Source: JAAXIE01 sp965263155 (GTDB taxonomy: Bacteria > Chloroflexota > Dehalococcoidia > Lucifugimonadales > JAAXIE01). Taken from it: a stretch of DNA of 64,000 nucleotides. Within the stretch, counting starts at the first letter, position 1. Every line of letters begins with the position of its first letter. The stretch is taken from contig OZ253586.1 of the NCBI GenBank assembly GCA_965263155.1, positions 1,116,001 through 1,180,000 on the forward strand, read 5' to 3'. Of this stretch, positions 51,473 to 60,897 are shown piece by piece. Under the pieces are notes generated by a model that was not told the DNA's origin, did no database searches, and was given only the letters and a program-made list of their open reading frames with translations. The translations under genes were made by a program, and so were the position numbers.

Positions 51473-52405
51473 ATGACACTTCAAACAGACATTGCTGGCG
51501 GCCCACCGCCTGCCGATACTGCCATCACCATCGGCACTTTCGATGGCGTGCACTTGGGTCATAGGCACTTGGTCCGTTCGCTGACTGAAGCGGCGCAACG
51601 GCAGGCGTTGACTCCAATCGTCCTTACTTTTAAGAACAGCCCTCGGAGTGTGCTCAATCCCGCTGCCCAGTTGAGTTACATAACCGATCTGGAGACCCGC
51701 CTGAGTCTGTTGCACCAACCGGGCATAGACCGAGTGGTGCCGGTCGAATTCACCCGAGAGCTTTCGCAACTCAGCGCCGCCGAGTTCGTCGACGCCCTGT
51801 CCAAGGAGTTGGGGATGAAGGGCTTGGTGGTGGGACCGGACTTTGCCTTGGGTCACCGGCGTCAGGGCGACGTTGCCACGCTGAGGGAGATGGGTAAGAC
51901 AGCAGGGTTCTGGGTGGAGACGGTGAATAACTTCTCCTTGGACGACGCCCCTGTGAAGAGCAGCGCCATACGGGAATTGCTCGGCCAAGGACAGGTGGAA
52001 AGAGTGAAACGTATGCTGGACCGGCCGTTCTCGCTCGCTGGCGAGGTGGAAACTGGAGACCGGCGCGGGCGCGAGTTGGGCTTTCCCACGGCCAACCTAG
52101 CCCCCAAACCCAGCATGGCCGTGCCTGGCGACGGCATCTATGCCACTTGGGCCATTGTAGACGGTGTGAGACACCAAGGGGCCACCAGTATTGGTGTGCG
52201 CCCTACCTTTGGCGGTGGCGGGGACAGGCGCGTGGAGACATTCTTGTTGGACTTCAGTGGCGATCTTTATGGCAAACGCATGACCTTGGAGTTTGAGCAG
52301 CGTCTAAGAGGGGAGCTGGCTTTCTCCAGCGTCGATGCGCTGGTGCAACAGATGAAGCAGGACGTGGAGCAGTCGCGGGCCGTCCTGAGCGGAGAGCGCC
52401 AATGA
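51473..52405 (+). CDS. ribF: Bifunctional riboflavin kinase/FAD synthetase
   Basis: The 310 residues begin with the FAD-synthetase module GTFDGVHLGHRHLV, and later GPDFALGHRRQGD. The C-terminal kinase module has GRELGFPTANLAP and the RVETFLLDFSGDLYGK stretch. It turns riboflavin into FMN and FAD, which the flavoenzymes in this window require. It overlaps tyrS by an ATGA, so the two are coupled. The 130 bp before it contain no recognisable riboswitch. Confidence 0.95.
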   Translation: MTLQTDIAGGPPPADTAITIGTFDGVHLGHRHLVRSLTEAAQRQALTPIVLTFKNSPRSVLNPAAQLSYITDLETRLSLLHQPGIDRVVPVEFTRELSQLSAAEFVDALSKELGMKGLVVGPDFALGHRRQGDVATLREMGKTAGFWVETVNNFSLDDAPVKSSAIRELLGQGQVERVKRMLDRPFSLAGEVETGDRRGRELGFPTANLAPKPSMAVPGDGIYATWAIVDGVRHQGATSIGVRPTFGGGGDRRVETFLLDFSGDLYGKRMTLEFEQRLRGELAFSSVDALVQQMKQDVEQSRAVLSGERQ

Positions 52406-53601
52406 TCGATGATGCCACTCTGCAGCATATCAAGAGTCGAGGGGTAATCGAGGTGATCGTCGAGCGTGAGTTCGACGAGCTCATGCAGCGAGAACAACCC
52501 CTGAGACTGAAGATGGGGTTCGACCCCAGCCGGCCTGACATCCACTTGGGGCATGTCGTCGGACTGCGCAAACTGCGCCAGTTCCAACAGTTGGGGCATC
52601 AGGTCATCCTGATCGTCGGCGACTGGACGGCGCAGATAGGCGACCCCAGCGGACAGTCGGTGACGCGTCCCATGCTCTCCCACGAGGAGGTAAAGTCGAA
52701 CGCCGAATCGTACATGCGCCAGTTCTTCACACTGGTTGACAAGGAGCGCACCCAAGTGGTGTGGCAGAGCGAGTGGTTCGGGAAATTCGACCTCGCCGAG
52801 GTGATACGACTCACATCCCACTTCACCGTCGCGCAGTTCTTGGAGCGGGACGATTTCGCCGTCCGGTACCACGCCCACCGCCCAATAGCCATAACCGAAC
52901 TTCTCTACCCCCTTCTTCAGGCCTACGACTCAGTGGTCATCGAGTCGGACGTGGAGTTCGGTGGCACCGACCAGAAGTTCAACCTGCTGGTGGGGCGCGA
53001 CCTTCAGGCCATTATGGGTCAACGGTCGCAGCAGTGCCTCCTGATGCCCATGCTTGTGGGCACCGACGGTGTGCGTAAAATGAGCAAGAGCTTGGACAAC
53101 TACATCGCAGTGGACGAGCCGCCGCGGGAGATGTACGGCCAAGTAATGTCGTTGCCGGACGCTGTGCTGACCTCCTACTTCGACTTTCTGACCGACGTTC
53201 CCGGCGCAGAGATTGCAGAGATGGCCCAAGCGTTGGAGTCTGACTCAGTACACCCCATGGATTTGAAGAAGCGTTTGGCGCGGGACATCACCGGCCAGTT
53301 CTACGGCCCGCATGACGTTATCCAAGCTCAAGACCACTTCGAGCGTGTGGTGCAGAACCGCGAAGCACCCGACGACGTCGCCGAGTACGCTGTCGACTTG
53401 GCGCAGGGCGGCTCCCAGGACATCACTGTGGTGCTGGTGGGTTCGGGGGTGGTAGGCAGCCGCAACGAGGCGCGTCGCTTGGTGCAACAGGGCGCCGTGG
53501 AAGTCGATGGCGAGAGGGTCGCCAGCCACCAAGTGGAGTTGAGCGAAGGAGCGCTGATCAAGTCGGGCCGTCGGCGCTACATTCGCATCGTGAGGGCATG
53601 A
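52402..53601 (+). CDS. tyrS: Tyrosyl-tRNA synthetase
   Basis: The 399-residue class I synthetase has the HIGH-type motif HLGHVV, then GDWTAQIGDPSG, QAYDSVVIESDVEFGGTDQKFNLL, and KMSKSLDNYI. A C-terminal S4 RNA-binding domain follows (VVGSRNEARRLVQQGAVEVDG). It attaches tyrosine to tRNA(Tyr). The length fits the longer bacterial TyrS-like form. It starts within the last codon of ribF. I see no T-box leader. Confidence 0.96.
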   Translation: MIDDATLQHIKSRGVIEVIVEREFDELMQREQPLRLKMGFDPSRPDIHLGHVVGLRKLRQFQQLGHQVILIVGDWTAQIGDPSGQSVTRPMLSHEEVKSNAESYMRQFFTLVDKERTQVVWQSEWFGKFDLAEVIRLTSHFTVAQFLERDDFAVRYHAHRPIAITELLYPLLQAYDSVVIESDVEFGGTDQKFNLLVGRDLQAIMGQRSQQCLLMPMLVGTDGVRKMSKSLDNYIAVDEPPREMYGQVMSLPDAVLTSYFDFLTDVPGAEIAEMAQALESDSVHPMDLKKRLARDITGQFYGPHDVIQAQDHFERVVQNREAPDDVAEYAVDLAQGGSQDITVVLVGSGVVGSRNEARRLVQQGAVEVDGERVASHQVELSEGALIKSGRRRYIRIVRA

Positions 53602-53711
53602 TGCCTTGGACGAGGTGGCCGGAACATACGAATACAGCAAGATATACGGAAACGTAAAGACTCCCTAAAAGGAGGGAGGCATAACCAGTCAATGGACTAA
53701 TAGGAGGACTA

Positions 53712-54833
53712 GTGGAGCTGCCTAGGCATAACTTGCGAACACCAGGGCCCACACCCTGCCCTGAAGACGTCCTGGACGCGATGTCCGGTCCGATGATCAA
53801 TCACCGTGGGCCTGAGTTCAGCGAACTTATCTTCAGCATTACCGAGAAGCTGCAAAAAGTCTTCGGCACCGAGGAGGACGTTTTCGTCCTGACTTCCTCA
53901 GGGACAGGATGCTTGGAGGCTGCCATCGTCAACACCCTCTCTCCGGGAGACAAGGTGCTGGCGGTGACTGTCGGCTCTTTCGGAGACCGGTTTGCGAACG
54001 TCGCCCAAGCCTATGGGGCTGAGGTTATCCGGTTGAACGTGGAGTGGGGGAAAGCCGCCGACCCGGACGCCGTGGGGGACGCCCTAGCCACTGACCCGGA
54101 TATCAAGGCGGTGCTGATTACCCATAACGAGACGTCCACCGGCATTACCAACGACCTGCAGTCCCTGTCCAAGGTGATCAAAGATGAGTTCGACAAGCTG
54201 TTTCTGGTTGACGCCGTGAGCAGCTTGGGATGTATTCCGCTGCCTATGGACGAGTGGCGTTGCGACGTGGTTGGCACTGCCTCCCAGAAGGGGATGATGG
54301 TGCCTCCCGGTCTGGGGTTCATCAGCATGAGCGCGGATGCTTGGGCGGCCCATAAGACCTCTACGATGGGGCGCTTCTACTTCGACCTCGGAGCGGCCCA
54401 ACGCTACCTGCGCATGGGTCAGACGCCATGGACTCCAGGCCTGCCTCTCTACTATGGTTTGAACGTGGCCTTGGACCGTCTGCTCGAAGAGGGTATGGAG
54501 CAGGTGTACCGGCGTCATGCTCGGCTGGCTCACTTCACACGCGAGTCGTTGAAAGCCATGGGGCTTGAGTTGTTTGCCGATACCGCTCACGCCTCCGATA
54601 CCGTCACCGCCGTGTGGACACCCGAGGGAATAGACGGTCCGCAACTGCTCGAGCAACTGCGGGTGGATGATGCCGTGGTGTTGGCAGAGGGGCAGGGCAA
54701 AATGGAAGGAAAGCTATTCCGCGTTGGCCACATGGGTTACGTGGAAGAGGACGACCTCAGAGTCGCCCTTGGCGCACTGGAACGTGGCTTGGCCAAGGCC
54801 GGCTACCGGCCCGTTGGCGCTGCGGGGGGCTAA
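53712..54833 (+). CDS. Class V PLP aminotransferase (alanine-glyoxylate/serine type), possible phosphoserine aminotransferase
   Basis: The 373 residues match the SgaA/AGXT-like class V group: TPGPTPCPEDVLDAM, LTSSGTGCLEA, ITHNETSTGITND, VDAVSSLGCIP and the PLP-binding Lys in GTASQKGMMVPPG. RVGHMGYV at the end is also typical. Adjacent serA suggests it forms phosphoserine from 3-phosphohydroxypyruvate, replacing SerC, as in other lineages without SerC. Serine-glyoxylate transamination is the alternative. The GTG at 53712 has AGGAGG upstream. serA begins directly after its stop. Confidence 0.9.
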   Translation: MELPRHNLRTPGPTPCPEDVLDAMSGPMINHRGPEFSELIFSITEKLQKVFGTEEDVFVLTSSGTGCLEAAIVNTLSPGDKVLAVTVGSFGDRFANVAQAYGAEVIRLNVEWGKAADPDAVGDALATDPDIKAVLITHNETSTGITNDLQSLSKVIKDEFDKLFLVDAVSSLGCIPLPMDEWRCDVVGTASQKGMMVPPGLGFISMSADAWAAHKTSTMGRFYFDLGAAQRYLRMGQTPWTPGLPLYYGLNVALDRLLEEGMEQVYRRHARLAHFTRESLKAMGLELFADTAHASDTVTAVWTPEGIDGPQLLEQLRVDDAVVLAEGQGKMEGKLFRVGHMGYVEEDDLRVALGALERGLAKAGYRPVGAAGG

Positions 54834-56417
54834 GTGACTCGTCCCAGAGTTCTGGTGGCCGATCCGATTGCCCCAGAAGGGCTGAAGCTTCTGGAAGTTG
54901 AAGCCGAAGTAGACGTGCGTCCCGGTCTGTCCCATGGCGAGCTTTGCTCTTTGTTGCCTGGGTACGATGCCTTGGTGGTGCGCAGCGAGACCAAGGTGAC
55001 CCCGGAGGTCATCCAGCAGGGCGAACGCCTGCGTGTGGTGGGCCGGGCTGGTGTGGGCGTGGACAACATTGACGTCCCGGCGGCCACGTCGCGGGGTATC
55101 GCCGTGGTTAACGCCCCTTCGGGCAACATCGTGGCTGCTGCCGAGCATACCGTGGCCTTGATTCTGGCCTTGGCCCGGAATGTGCCCCAAGCCCACCAGT
55201 CGATGGCCCAAGGCAAGTGGGCGCGGCGCGAATTCATGGGCGTGGAGGTGCGGGGCAAGTCGCTGGGCATTATTGGGCTGGGCCGCGTCGGGTCCGAGGT
55301 TGCCAGCCGGGCCAAGAGCTTCGGCATGCGCTTGCTGGGCTACGACCCCTTCGTTTCCGCTGAGTACGCTGGCAGCATGGGCGTGGAGTTGATGCCTCTG
55401 GACGGGCTGCTGGCCCAATCCGACTTCCTGACCATCCATATTCCCCTCTCCGACACTACTCGCGCTCTGATTGGAGCACCCGAACTCAAGAAAATGAAGC
55501 TTGGGGCGCGTCTGATTAACGTGGCCCGTGGCGGCTTGGTAGACGAAGAGGCTCTGGCCGAGGCCTTGGAGCAGGGGACGCTGGCCGGGGCTGCTTTGGA
55601 TGTGTTTGCCGACGAGCCGCCCTGTGACAGTCCACTTCTCGGACACCCCCGGGTGGTGGTTACCCCCCACTTGGGCGGCTCCACGGAGGAGGCGCAGCGG
55701 GAGGTCGCCGTGGAGGTCGCGGAGCAGGTCTTGGCTGTTCTGCGGGGTGAACCGGCTCGCACCGCGGTTAACGCCCCCTTCGTATCGCCCGAGGTGAACC
55801 GCGTGGTGGCGCCCTTCGTTGCCGTAGCCGAACTTGTGGGCAAGTTGGTGACCCATCTGGCAGAGGGCCAGTTCGCCTCCATTGAGTTGGGATTCGAGGG
55901 CGACATCGCTGAGCACGACACCGCTATGTTGAGGGCTGCTGCTCTTGTGGGACTGCTGAGCCCCACCACAGATGAACGGGTCAACGAGATCAATGCAAAC
56001 CTGACGGCCCAGCGCCGTGGCCTGAGCGTGTCGGAGCGCAAGGGTGGTCGCGCCCAAGAATATGGTAACCTGCTGACGCTCACGGTGCACACCGGCGCAG
56101 GGCAGACGACCATCGCAGGAACTTCGATGCGAGGCGAGCCCCATGTGGTACGGGTGAACCAGTATTGGCTCGACCTCGTGCCTTCGGTGCCTTATCTACT
56201 TTTCATTGAGCACGGCGACATGCCCGGTATGATCGGGGCGGTGGGGACTATCACTGGGCGCAACGACGTCAACATCGCCTTTATGGAAGTGGGTCGCCTC
56301 AGCATTCGTGGCAAGGCTATGATGGTGTTGGGTCTGGACGACCCCGTGAACGTAAGGGTGCTGGAAGAAATCAGGGCGGTGCCTCACATCGAGTCGGCCA
56401 AGGTCGTGCGCCTCTAG
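54834..56417 (+). CDS. serA: D-3-phosphoglycerate dehydrogenase
   Basis: The 527 residues follow the long SerA form: a catalytic and NAD domain with GIIGLGRVGSEVASRAK, the Arg in NVARGGLVDEEAL, Glu in DVFADEPP and His in VTPHLGGST. An intervening allosteric domain (about 320-450) and a C-terminal ACT domain (LLFIEHGDMPGMIGAVGT) follow. It starts the serine pathway and the ACT domain usually binds serine for feedback control. The GTG lies right behind the aminotransferase stop, so the two are coupled. Confidence 0.96.
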   Translation: MTRPRVLVADPIAPEGLKLLEVEAEVDVRPGLSHGELCSLLPGYDALVVRSETKVTPEVIQQGERLRVVGRAGVGVDNIDVPAATSRGIAVVNAPSGNIVAAAEHTVALILALARNVPQAHQSMAQGKWARREFMGVEVRGKSLGIIGLGRVGSEVASRAKSFGMRLLGYDPFVSAEYAGSMGVELMPLDGLLAQSDFLTIHIPLSDTTRALIGAPELKKMKLGARLINVARGGLVDEEALAEALEQGTLAGAALDVFADEPPCDSPLLGHPRVVVTPHLGGSTEEAQREVAVEVAEQVLAVLRGEPARTAVNAPFVSPEVNRVVAPFVAVAELVGKLVTHLAEGQFASIELGFEGDIAEHDTAMLRAAALVGLLSPTTDERVNEINANLTAQRRGLSVSERKGGRAQEYGNLLTLTVHTGAGQTTIAGTSMRGEPHVVRVNQYWLDLVPSVPYLLFIEHGDMPGMIGAVGTITGRNDVNIAFMEVGRLSIRGKAMMVLGLDDPVNVRVLEEIRAVPHIESAKVVRL

Positions 56418-56425
56418 GCGATGCT

Positions 56426-56890
56426 ATGGTAGAGATGAACCAAGCTGTGGCCCTGCTTAGGCTGGTGCTGGCCGAAATCCACCACCGCGAGACCCAACTG
56501 GAATCGCAGGTGCGCCAGTTCCGCCTGCAAGAGCGTCGTCTGCCGCGGCAAGCCATCTACGGGCGCGCGCCGCTTGATCTTTCGCTGGCGGCGATGGGTG
56601 AGGTCGAAGAACGCCTGGCCGACGCCTTGGCCAACCTGAAAAGGATTCGGTCCATCAAGAAGCGGGCCGAGGAGGAGCTCAAGGCACTGGACGTCGTGCG
56701 TCAAGTGGAGGATGCCAAGTCGAGCCTGAGTGCTCTGAGGAATGACGCAGGGGCCTCTGGGGAGGTCGATGATGAGACGGCGAGGGAGATGAGGAGGCTG
56801 GAGCAGTTCATCGCCGAGTACAGCAGGGTAGCGGAGCGCGCGATTACCGAGATGGCTATGGCTGACATGGAGGAGAGTGGGGCCTCCTAG
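56426..56890 (+). CDS. Unknown coiled-coil protein downstream of serA
   Basis: The 154 residues are almost wholly helical and charged, with heptad-like spacing in EEELKALDVVRQVEDAKSSLSALR and RLEQFIAEYSRVAERAI, so a coiled coil is likely. No family is recognised. It starts 8 bp after serA and may be in its operon. It could be an assembly or stress factor. Function is unknown. Confidence 0.5.
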   Translation: MVEMNQAVALLRLVLAEIHHRETQLESQVRQFRLQERRLPRQAIYGRAPLDLSLAAMGEVEERLADALANLKRIRSIKKRAEEELKALDVVRQVEDAKSSLSALRNDAGASGEVDDETAREMRRLEQFIAEYSRVAERAITEMAMADMEESGAS

Positions 56891-56897
56891 CTGCTAG

Positions 56898-58178
56898 CTA
56901 TAGTGTGCCTTCCAGGGAGTTGACGACGAGCCCCGTGGGGAGCTTGGGATAGAAGAAGGTCGACTTGCGCGGCAGCTTCTGGCCCGTGTCCACTATCCGC
57001 TGGAACAAGTCCAGCGGGAACGCCTTCAAGAGCAGGGCAATATGGGGCGAATCGGAGCGCGCTAACGCATCAGCCTCCATCGGGTCGTGGACGTAGCTCA
57101 AGCAGCCTTCAAGAGAATCGCCCAAGGCTGGCGGGAGTATGCGCTCTTCTAGCAGCCATGGCTCCGACTGGGCCATCGGTCCCCATGAGATCATCTCCGA
57201 CCTCTGGCGAATCTTTAGCAGGTAGGGGCCGTCGCCCCGTGGGCCTAAGAGCCCAACGACCAACCCTTCTCTCCCCGCGTTCTCCACCTCGGCTTGCAAT
57301 TGGGCCATGTCGCCTGCGTCGGGTACTGGTATGATTTCGCCCCATTCCCGCAGGGCCGTCCAAACGGCATCCAACTGTCCTTGCTGCAGCGGGCCCAGCA
57401 CGCGGTGGTATGGCAGCACCATCAATCCTGGGTCTTGGAACTCGACCAGCACCATCATCATGCATCCGGAGGCCGCCTCTGGGTCCGTCCCCGGACGCAG
57501 TTGATTGTAGCGCAGGGCCGTTTCGTACCGGTGGTGGCCGTCGGCGATGTACAGAGGCTGCGATGCTATGGCTTGTCGTATGACATCGATGGCTTCCGGC
57601 TCGTCGATGCGCCATAGGGCGTAGTCTTGGCCGTCGGCTTGGGAGACAGAGAGAGCGGGGGGGTGTTCCACTGCGCGCCGGAAGACGGACTCCGTCATCC
57701 CTTCAGGGTCGCGGTAGAGCACCATGATGGGGCTGAAGTTGGCTCGGCAGGCTTCCATCAGGGCTAGGCGGTCATCCTTGTCCCGCTGGCCGGTGAACTC
57801 GTGGGGCAACACCACTCGCTGGTCGTACTCTTCCAATCGCACGCAGGCGACGAGGCCCAATCGACTGCGTGCACGACCTTCATGGGTGAAGTCGTGGCGC
57901 AGCAGGTAGAAGGCAGGCGCTGAGTCTCGAACCAGCACGTCTGACTGTTGCCACTGCCGGAAGGTGGCTGCGGCCCGCGTATAGCGGTTGTCCTGCTCGG
58001 TGTCCGAGTCTGCCTGCTCGCCAGCCTCTAAGCGCACCACGTTATAGAGGCTGCGGCGGTAGAGTTCGTCCTGCAGATAGGTCGGGATGGTATCGAAGGG
58101 CGGCGATACCACCGAGGCTAGGTCTTGAACCAGCTTGGTGTTGTAGAGCAGACCGCGGAAGGGGCGCACATCGGCCAT
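56898..58178 (-). CDS. DUF1015-family protein
   Basis: The 426 residues match DUF1015: VRPFRGLLYNTKLVQDLASVVSPPFDTI at the N terminus, YLLRHDF, the central IADGHHRYETALRY block and the C-terminal FYPKLPTGLVVNSL. The family is widespread and often next to serine biosynthesis genes, as here (it converges with the serA unit). It is soluble. The ADGHHRYETA motif looks like an active site, and members have been linked to serine kinase-type activity, which I cannot verify here. Confidence 0.88.
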   Translation of the reverse strand: MADVRPFRGLLYNTKLVQDLASVVSPPFDTIPTYLQDELYRRSLYNVVRLEAGEQADSDTEQDNRYTRAAATFRQWQQSDVLVRDSAPAFYLLRHDFTHEGRARSRLGLVACVRLEEYDQRVVLPHEFTGQRDKDDRLALMEACRANFSPIMVLYRDPEGMTESVFRRAVEHPPALSVSQADGQDYALWRIDEPEAIDVIRQAIASQPLYIADGHHRYETALRYNQLRPGTDPEAASGCMMMVLVEFQDPGLMVLPYHRVLGPLQQGQLDAVWTALREWGEIIPVPDAGDMAQLQAEVENAGREGLVVGLLGPRGDGPYLLKIRQRSEMISWGPMAQSEPWLLEERILPPALGDSLEGCLSYVHDPMEADALARSDSPHIALLLKAFPLDLFQRIVDTGQKLPRKSTFFYPKLPTGLVVNSLEGTL

Positions 58179-58222
58179 AGCAGCGACTCCTCTTGGTTAC
58201 AACGAAAAGTGGCGAGTGCTAT

Positions 58223-58228
58223 TATACT
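58223..58228 (+). promoter_or_regulatory. Possible -10 element for ligA
   Basis: TATACT (58223-58228) lies 41 bp before the ligA ATG in the divergent gap. No clear -35 is present at normal spacing. Confidence 0.3.
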
Positions 58229-58269
58229 CGCAAATCCAAGGTAGCTAAGGGGTCGCGGGGGCCACGGGA

Positions 58270-60294
58270 ATGGTAGACACGGCCATCAAAGAGAGGGTAG
58301 ACGCCCTTCGACGAGAGATAAACCAGCACAACTACCGCTACTATGTCCTGGATGACCCAGAGGTCGACGACGCACACTATGACAAGTTGATGCGGGAGTT
58401 GCGCCAATTGGAAGAGGCGCACCCTGAACTGGTGACCATCGACTCTCCAACGCAGCGCGTAGGCGCTGCGCCCCTTGACTCTTTCCCCCAAGCGGTGCAT
58501 GCCACGCCCATGCTCAGCTTGGCCAACGCCTTTGATATGGACGATCTGCGGGCCTGGCACCGTCGTGCGTCCAACCTGCTGGAAGACGACGGCTTTGACA
58601 TGGTGGTCGAACTGAAAATCGACGGCCTTGCCGTGTCGCTCATATACGAGGATGGACGCATGGTACGGGGGTCAACCCGCGGTGACGGCTACCGTGGCGA
58701 GGATGTGACGCACAACCTGCGCACGGTGCGGGCGATACCGCTCACGCTGATGGACGGCGCTCCTCCTATGCTGGAGGCGCGAGGCGAAGTGTACATGCCA
58801 CTGGAGGCTTTCCGCCGGCTGAATGAGGAGCGTGAAGCCCGCGGCGACCCCACTTTCGCTAACCCGCGCAACTCCGGTGCGGGCTCCATCCGGCAGCTGG
58901 ACCCGAAGGTGACGGCTTCGCGCCAACTCGAAGTATTCATCTACCAAGCGGGCACGGTGCAGGGCGGGGAGATGCCCGACAACCACTGGGATAGCCTCGT
59001 CCGTTTCAGGGAGTTGGGGTTCCGAATCAACCCCAACAACCAGCGCTGCTACAACTTGGAGGATGTGGAGGACTACTATCGCGTTTGGGTCGAGAAGCGG
59101 GAGGACCTGCCCTATGAGACTGATGGCATCGTTGTCAAGATAAACCCCTTCGACCACCAACGGACTTTGGGATTCGTAGGTCGCGAACCACGCTGGGCCA
59201 TCGCGTACAAGTTCCCTGCCGAGAGGGCTATCACGCGCCTCATCAATATTGGCATCAACGTGGGTCGCACGGGCAGCCTGAACCCCTACGCAGTGCTGGA
59301 GCCGGTGAACATCCGGGGGGCTACAGTCAAGTTGGCCACCCTACACAACGAGCAAGACATACAGGGCAAGGACATACGCGAGGGCGACTGGGTGTGGGTG
59401 GAGCGGGCTGGCGAGGTCATCCCGCAGGTGATAGGGCCGGTATTGGAGCGCCGCACCGGGGACGAAGCGCCTTTCGAGATGCCGCAGACGTGCCCCGTGT
59501 GCGGCACTCCAGTCGTAAAGTCGCCGGATGACGCGATGCACCGCTGCCCCAACGCCTCGTGTCCGGCCCAGTTCTTCGAGCTTCTGAAGCATTTCGTGGG
59601 CAAGGGGGCCATGGACATTGATGGCTTGGGCGAGCGCTGGTGTGCTGCCCTAATCGAGGCTGGGCTAGTGAGCAACCTCGCCGACCTCTACTACTTGGAG
59701 AAAGAGCAGCTTCTAGACTTGGACCGCATCGGCGACAAGCTGGCAACCCGGGTAATGGACAACCTTACAAAGAGTAAGGAGAGGCCTCTGGAGCGAATTC
59801 TGGTCGCTCTAGGCATCCTGCATGTGGGTTCGGAGGTGGCCGCCCTGCTGACTCAGACATACTCCTCCTTGGACGAACTGGCCCAAGCCACACAAGAGGA
59901 GCTTACTGAGATACCCGGCATCGGGCCGAAGATAGCCGAGAGCATCCGCGCCTACTTTCTGGTGGAGGACAATCTGGAGGTGATTGAGCGGCTGCGCCAA
60001 GCAGGAGTCGTCCTCTTCCAAGAGCCAAAAGCTCCGCCTGCATCCGACCTCCCGTTGTCGGGCGCGACGGTGTGCGTTACCGGTACGCTCCCTACGCTGA
60101 GCCGTGCCAAGGCTGAGGCGCTGGTGCGTGAGATGGGCGGGAACGTGACATCCAGCGTCACCCGCAACACAACATATCTGGTGTCGGGCGAAAACCCAGG
60201 ATCGAAGCTGGCGTCGGCGGAGAAGTTGGGTACGGAGATACTCAGTGAGGAGCAACTGCTGGCCTTGGTTGGCGTCGAAGAGGCGGGGCAGTAA
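58270..60294 (+). CDS. ligA: NAD-dependent DNA ligase
   Basis: The 674-residue ligase has the NAD-binding Ia domain (HNYRYYVLDDPEVDDAHYD), the adenylated Lys in ELKIDGLAVSL, the OB fold with GRTGSLNPYAVLEPV and the zinc finger CPVCGTPV-CPNASC. Helix-hairpin-helix repeats (LTEIPGIGPKIAESI) and a C-terminal BRCT domain (VCVTGTLPTLSRAKAEALV) complete it. It seals nicks in replication and repair. It is complete and of normal length. pth starts 4 bp after its stop. Confidence 0.97.
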   Translation: MVDTAIKERVDALRREINQHNYRYYVLDDPEVDDAHYDKLMRELRQLEEAHPELVTIDSPTQRVGAAPLDSFPQAVHATPMLSLANAFDMDDLRAWHRRASNLLEDDGFDMVVELKIDGLAVSLIYEDGRMVRGSTRGDGYRGEDVTHNLRTVRAIPLTLMDGAPPMLEARGEVYMPLEAFRRLNEEREARGDPTFANPRNSGAGSIRQLDPKVTASRQLEVFIYQAGTVQGGEMPDNHWDSLVRFRELGFRINPNNQRCYNLEDVEDYYRVWVEKREDLPYETDGIVVKINPFDHQRTLGFVGREPRWAIAYKFPAERAITRLINIGINVGRTGSLNPYAVLEPVNIRGATVKLATLHNEQDIQGKDIREGDWVWVERAGEVIPQVIGPVLERRTGDEAPFEMPQTCPVCGTPVVKSPDDAMHRCPNASCPAQFFELLKHFVGKGAMDIDGLGERWCAALIEAGLVSNLADLYYLEKEQLLDLDRIGDKLATRVMDNLTKSKERPLERILVALGILHVGSEVAALLTQTYSSLDELAQATQEELTEIPGIGPKIAESIRAYFLVEDNLEVIERLRQAGVVLFQEPKAPPASDLPLSGATVCVTGTLPTLSRAKAEALVREMGGNVTSSVTRNTTYLVSGENPGSKLASAEKLGTEILSEEQLLALVGVEEAGQ

Positions 60295-60298
60295 GGCA

Positions 60299-60886
60299 GT
60301 GACGGCCGGACCTGAATTGGACTTGTGGATAGTCGTGGGGCTGGGGAACCCCGGCCTTCGCTATCGCTCCAGCCGACATAACGTCGGCTTTCGTATGCTC
60401 GACAGGCTGGCCAAGGCCTGCAATATCGCACTGTCCCAGCCTCGGGCTAAGGCCGTCGTAGGGGAGGGTGAGGTGGACGGGCACCGAGTGGTGTTGGCGA
60501 AACCTCGCACCTTCATGAATCGTAGTGGCGATGCAGCGAAATACCTGCTTGACCGCTTTCACGCCACGCCCCAACAAATGCTGATCGTCTACGATGAGAT
60601 GGACCTGCCTCCGGGTCGTATCCGCATCCGCCCGGGAGGCAGCGCGGCGGGACACAACGGGCTGAAGTCCATCATCGGGGCTGTGTCCACACCGGATTTC
60701 CCGCGCCTGCGTGTGGGCATCGGCAAGCCACTTCCGGGCCACGACGACATCTCCTTTGTGCTGGGGTCCTTTCCCAGCGAGGACGGCAAGCTGGTGGACG
60801 CGGCTACGAAGCGGGCAGTGGAGGCGGCCCTGTGTGTCGTTCACGACGGTATCGACCAGGCAATGAACCGGTACAACTCCGGTTGA
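60299..60886 (+). CDS. pth: Peptidyl-tRNA hydrolase
   Basis: The 195 residues hold VGLGNPGLRYRSSRHNVGF with the catalytic His, TFMNRSG, DEMDLPPGRIRIRPGGSAAGHNGLKSI and RVGIGKP. It recycles peptidyl-tRNA. The GTG at 60299 was chosen because it begins the conserved domain; the frame continues upstream into ligA. It lies 4 bp after ligA and 11 bp before the next gene, so all three may share a transcript. Confidence 0.95.
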   Translation: MTAGPELDLWIVVGLGNPGLRYRSSRHNVGFRMLDRLAKACNIALSQPRAKAVVGEGEVDGHRVVLAKPRTFMNRSGDAAKYLLDRFHATPQQMLIVYDEMDLPPGRIRIRPGGSAAGHNGLKSIIGAVSTPDFPRLRVGIGKPLPGHDDISFVLGSFPSEDGKLVDAATKRAVEAALCVVHDGIDQAMNRYNSG

Positions 60887-60897
60887 CCGGGCTGACG

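Noticed and set aside
54714..56144. A 476-residue minus-strand frame over serA
   Set aside because: It is antisense to an intact SerA with all catalytic residues, and a GC-rich gene readily leaves such an open frame.
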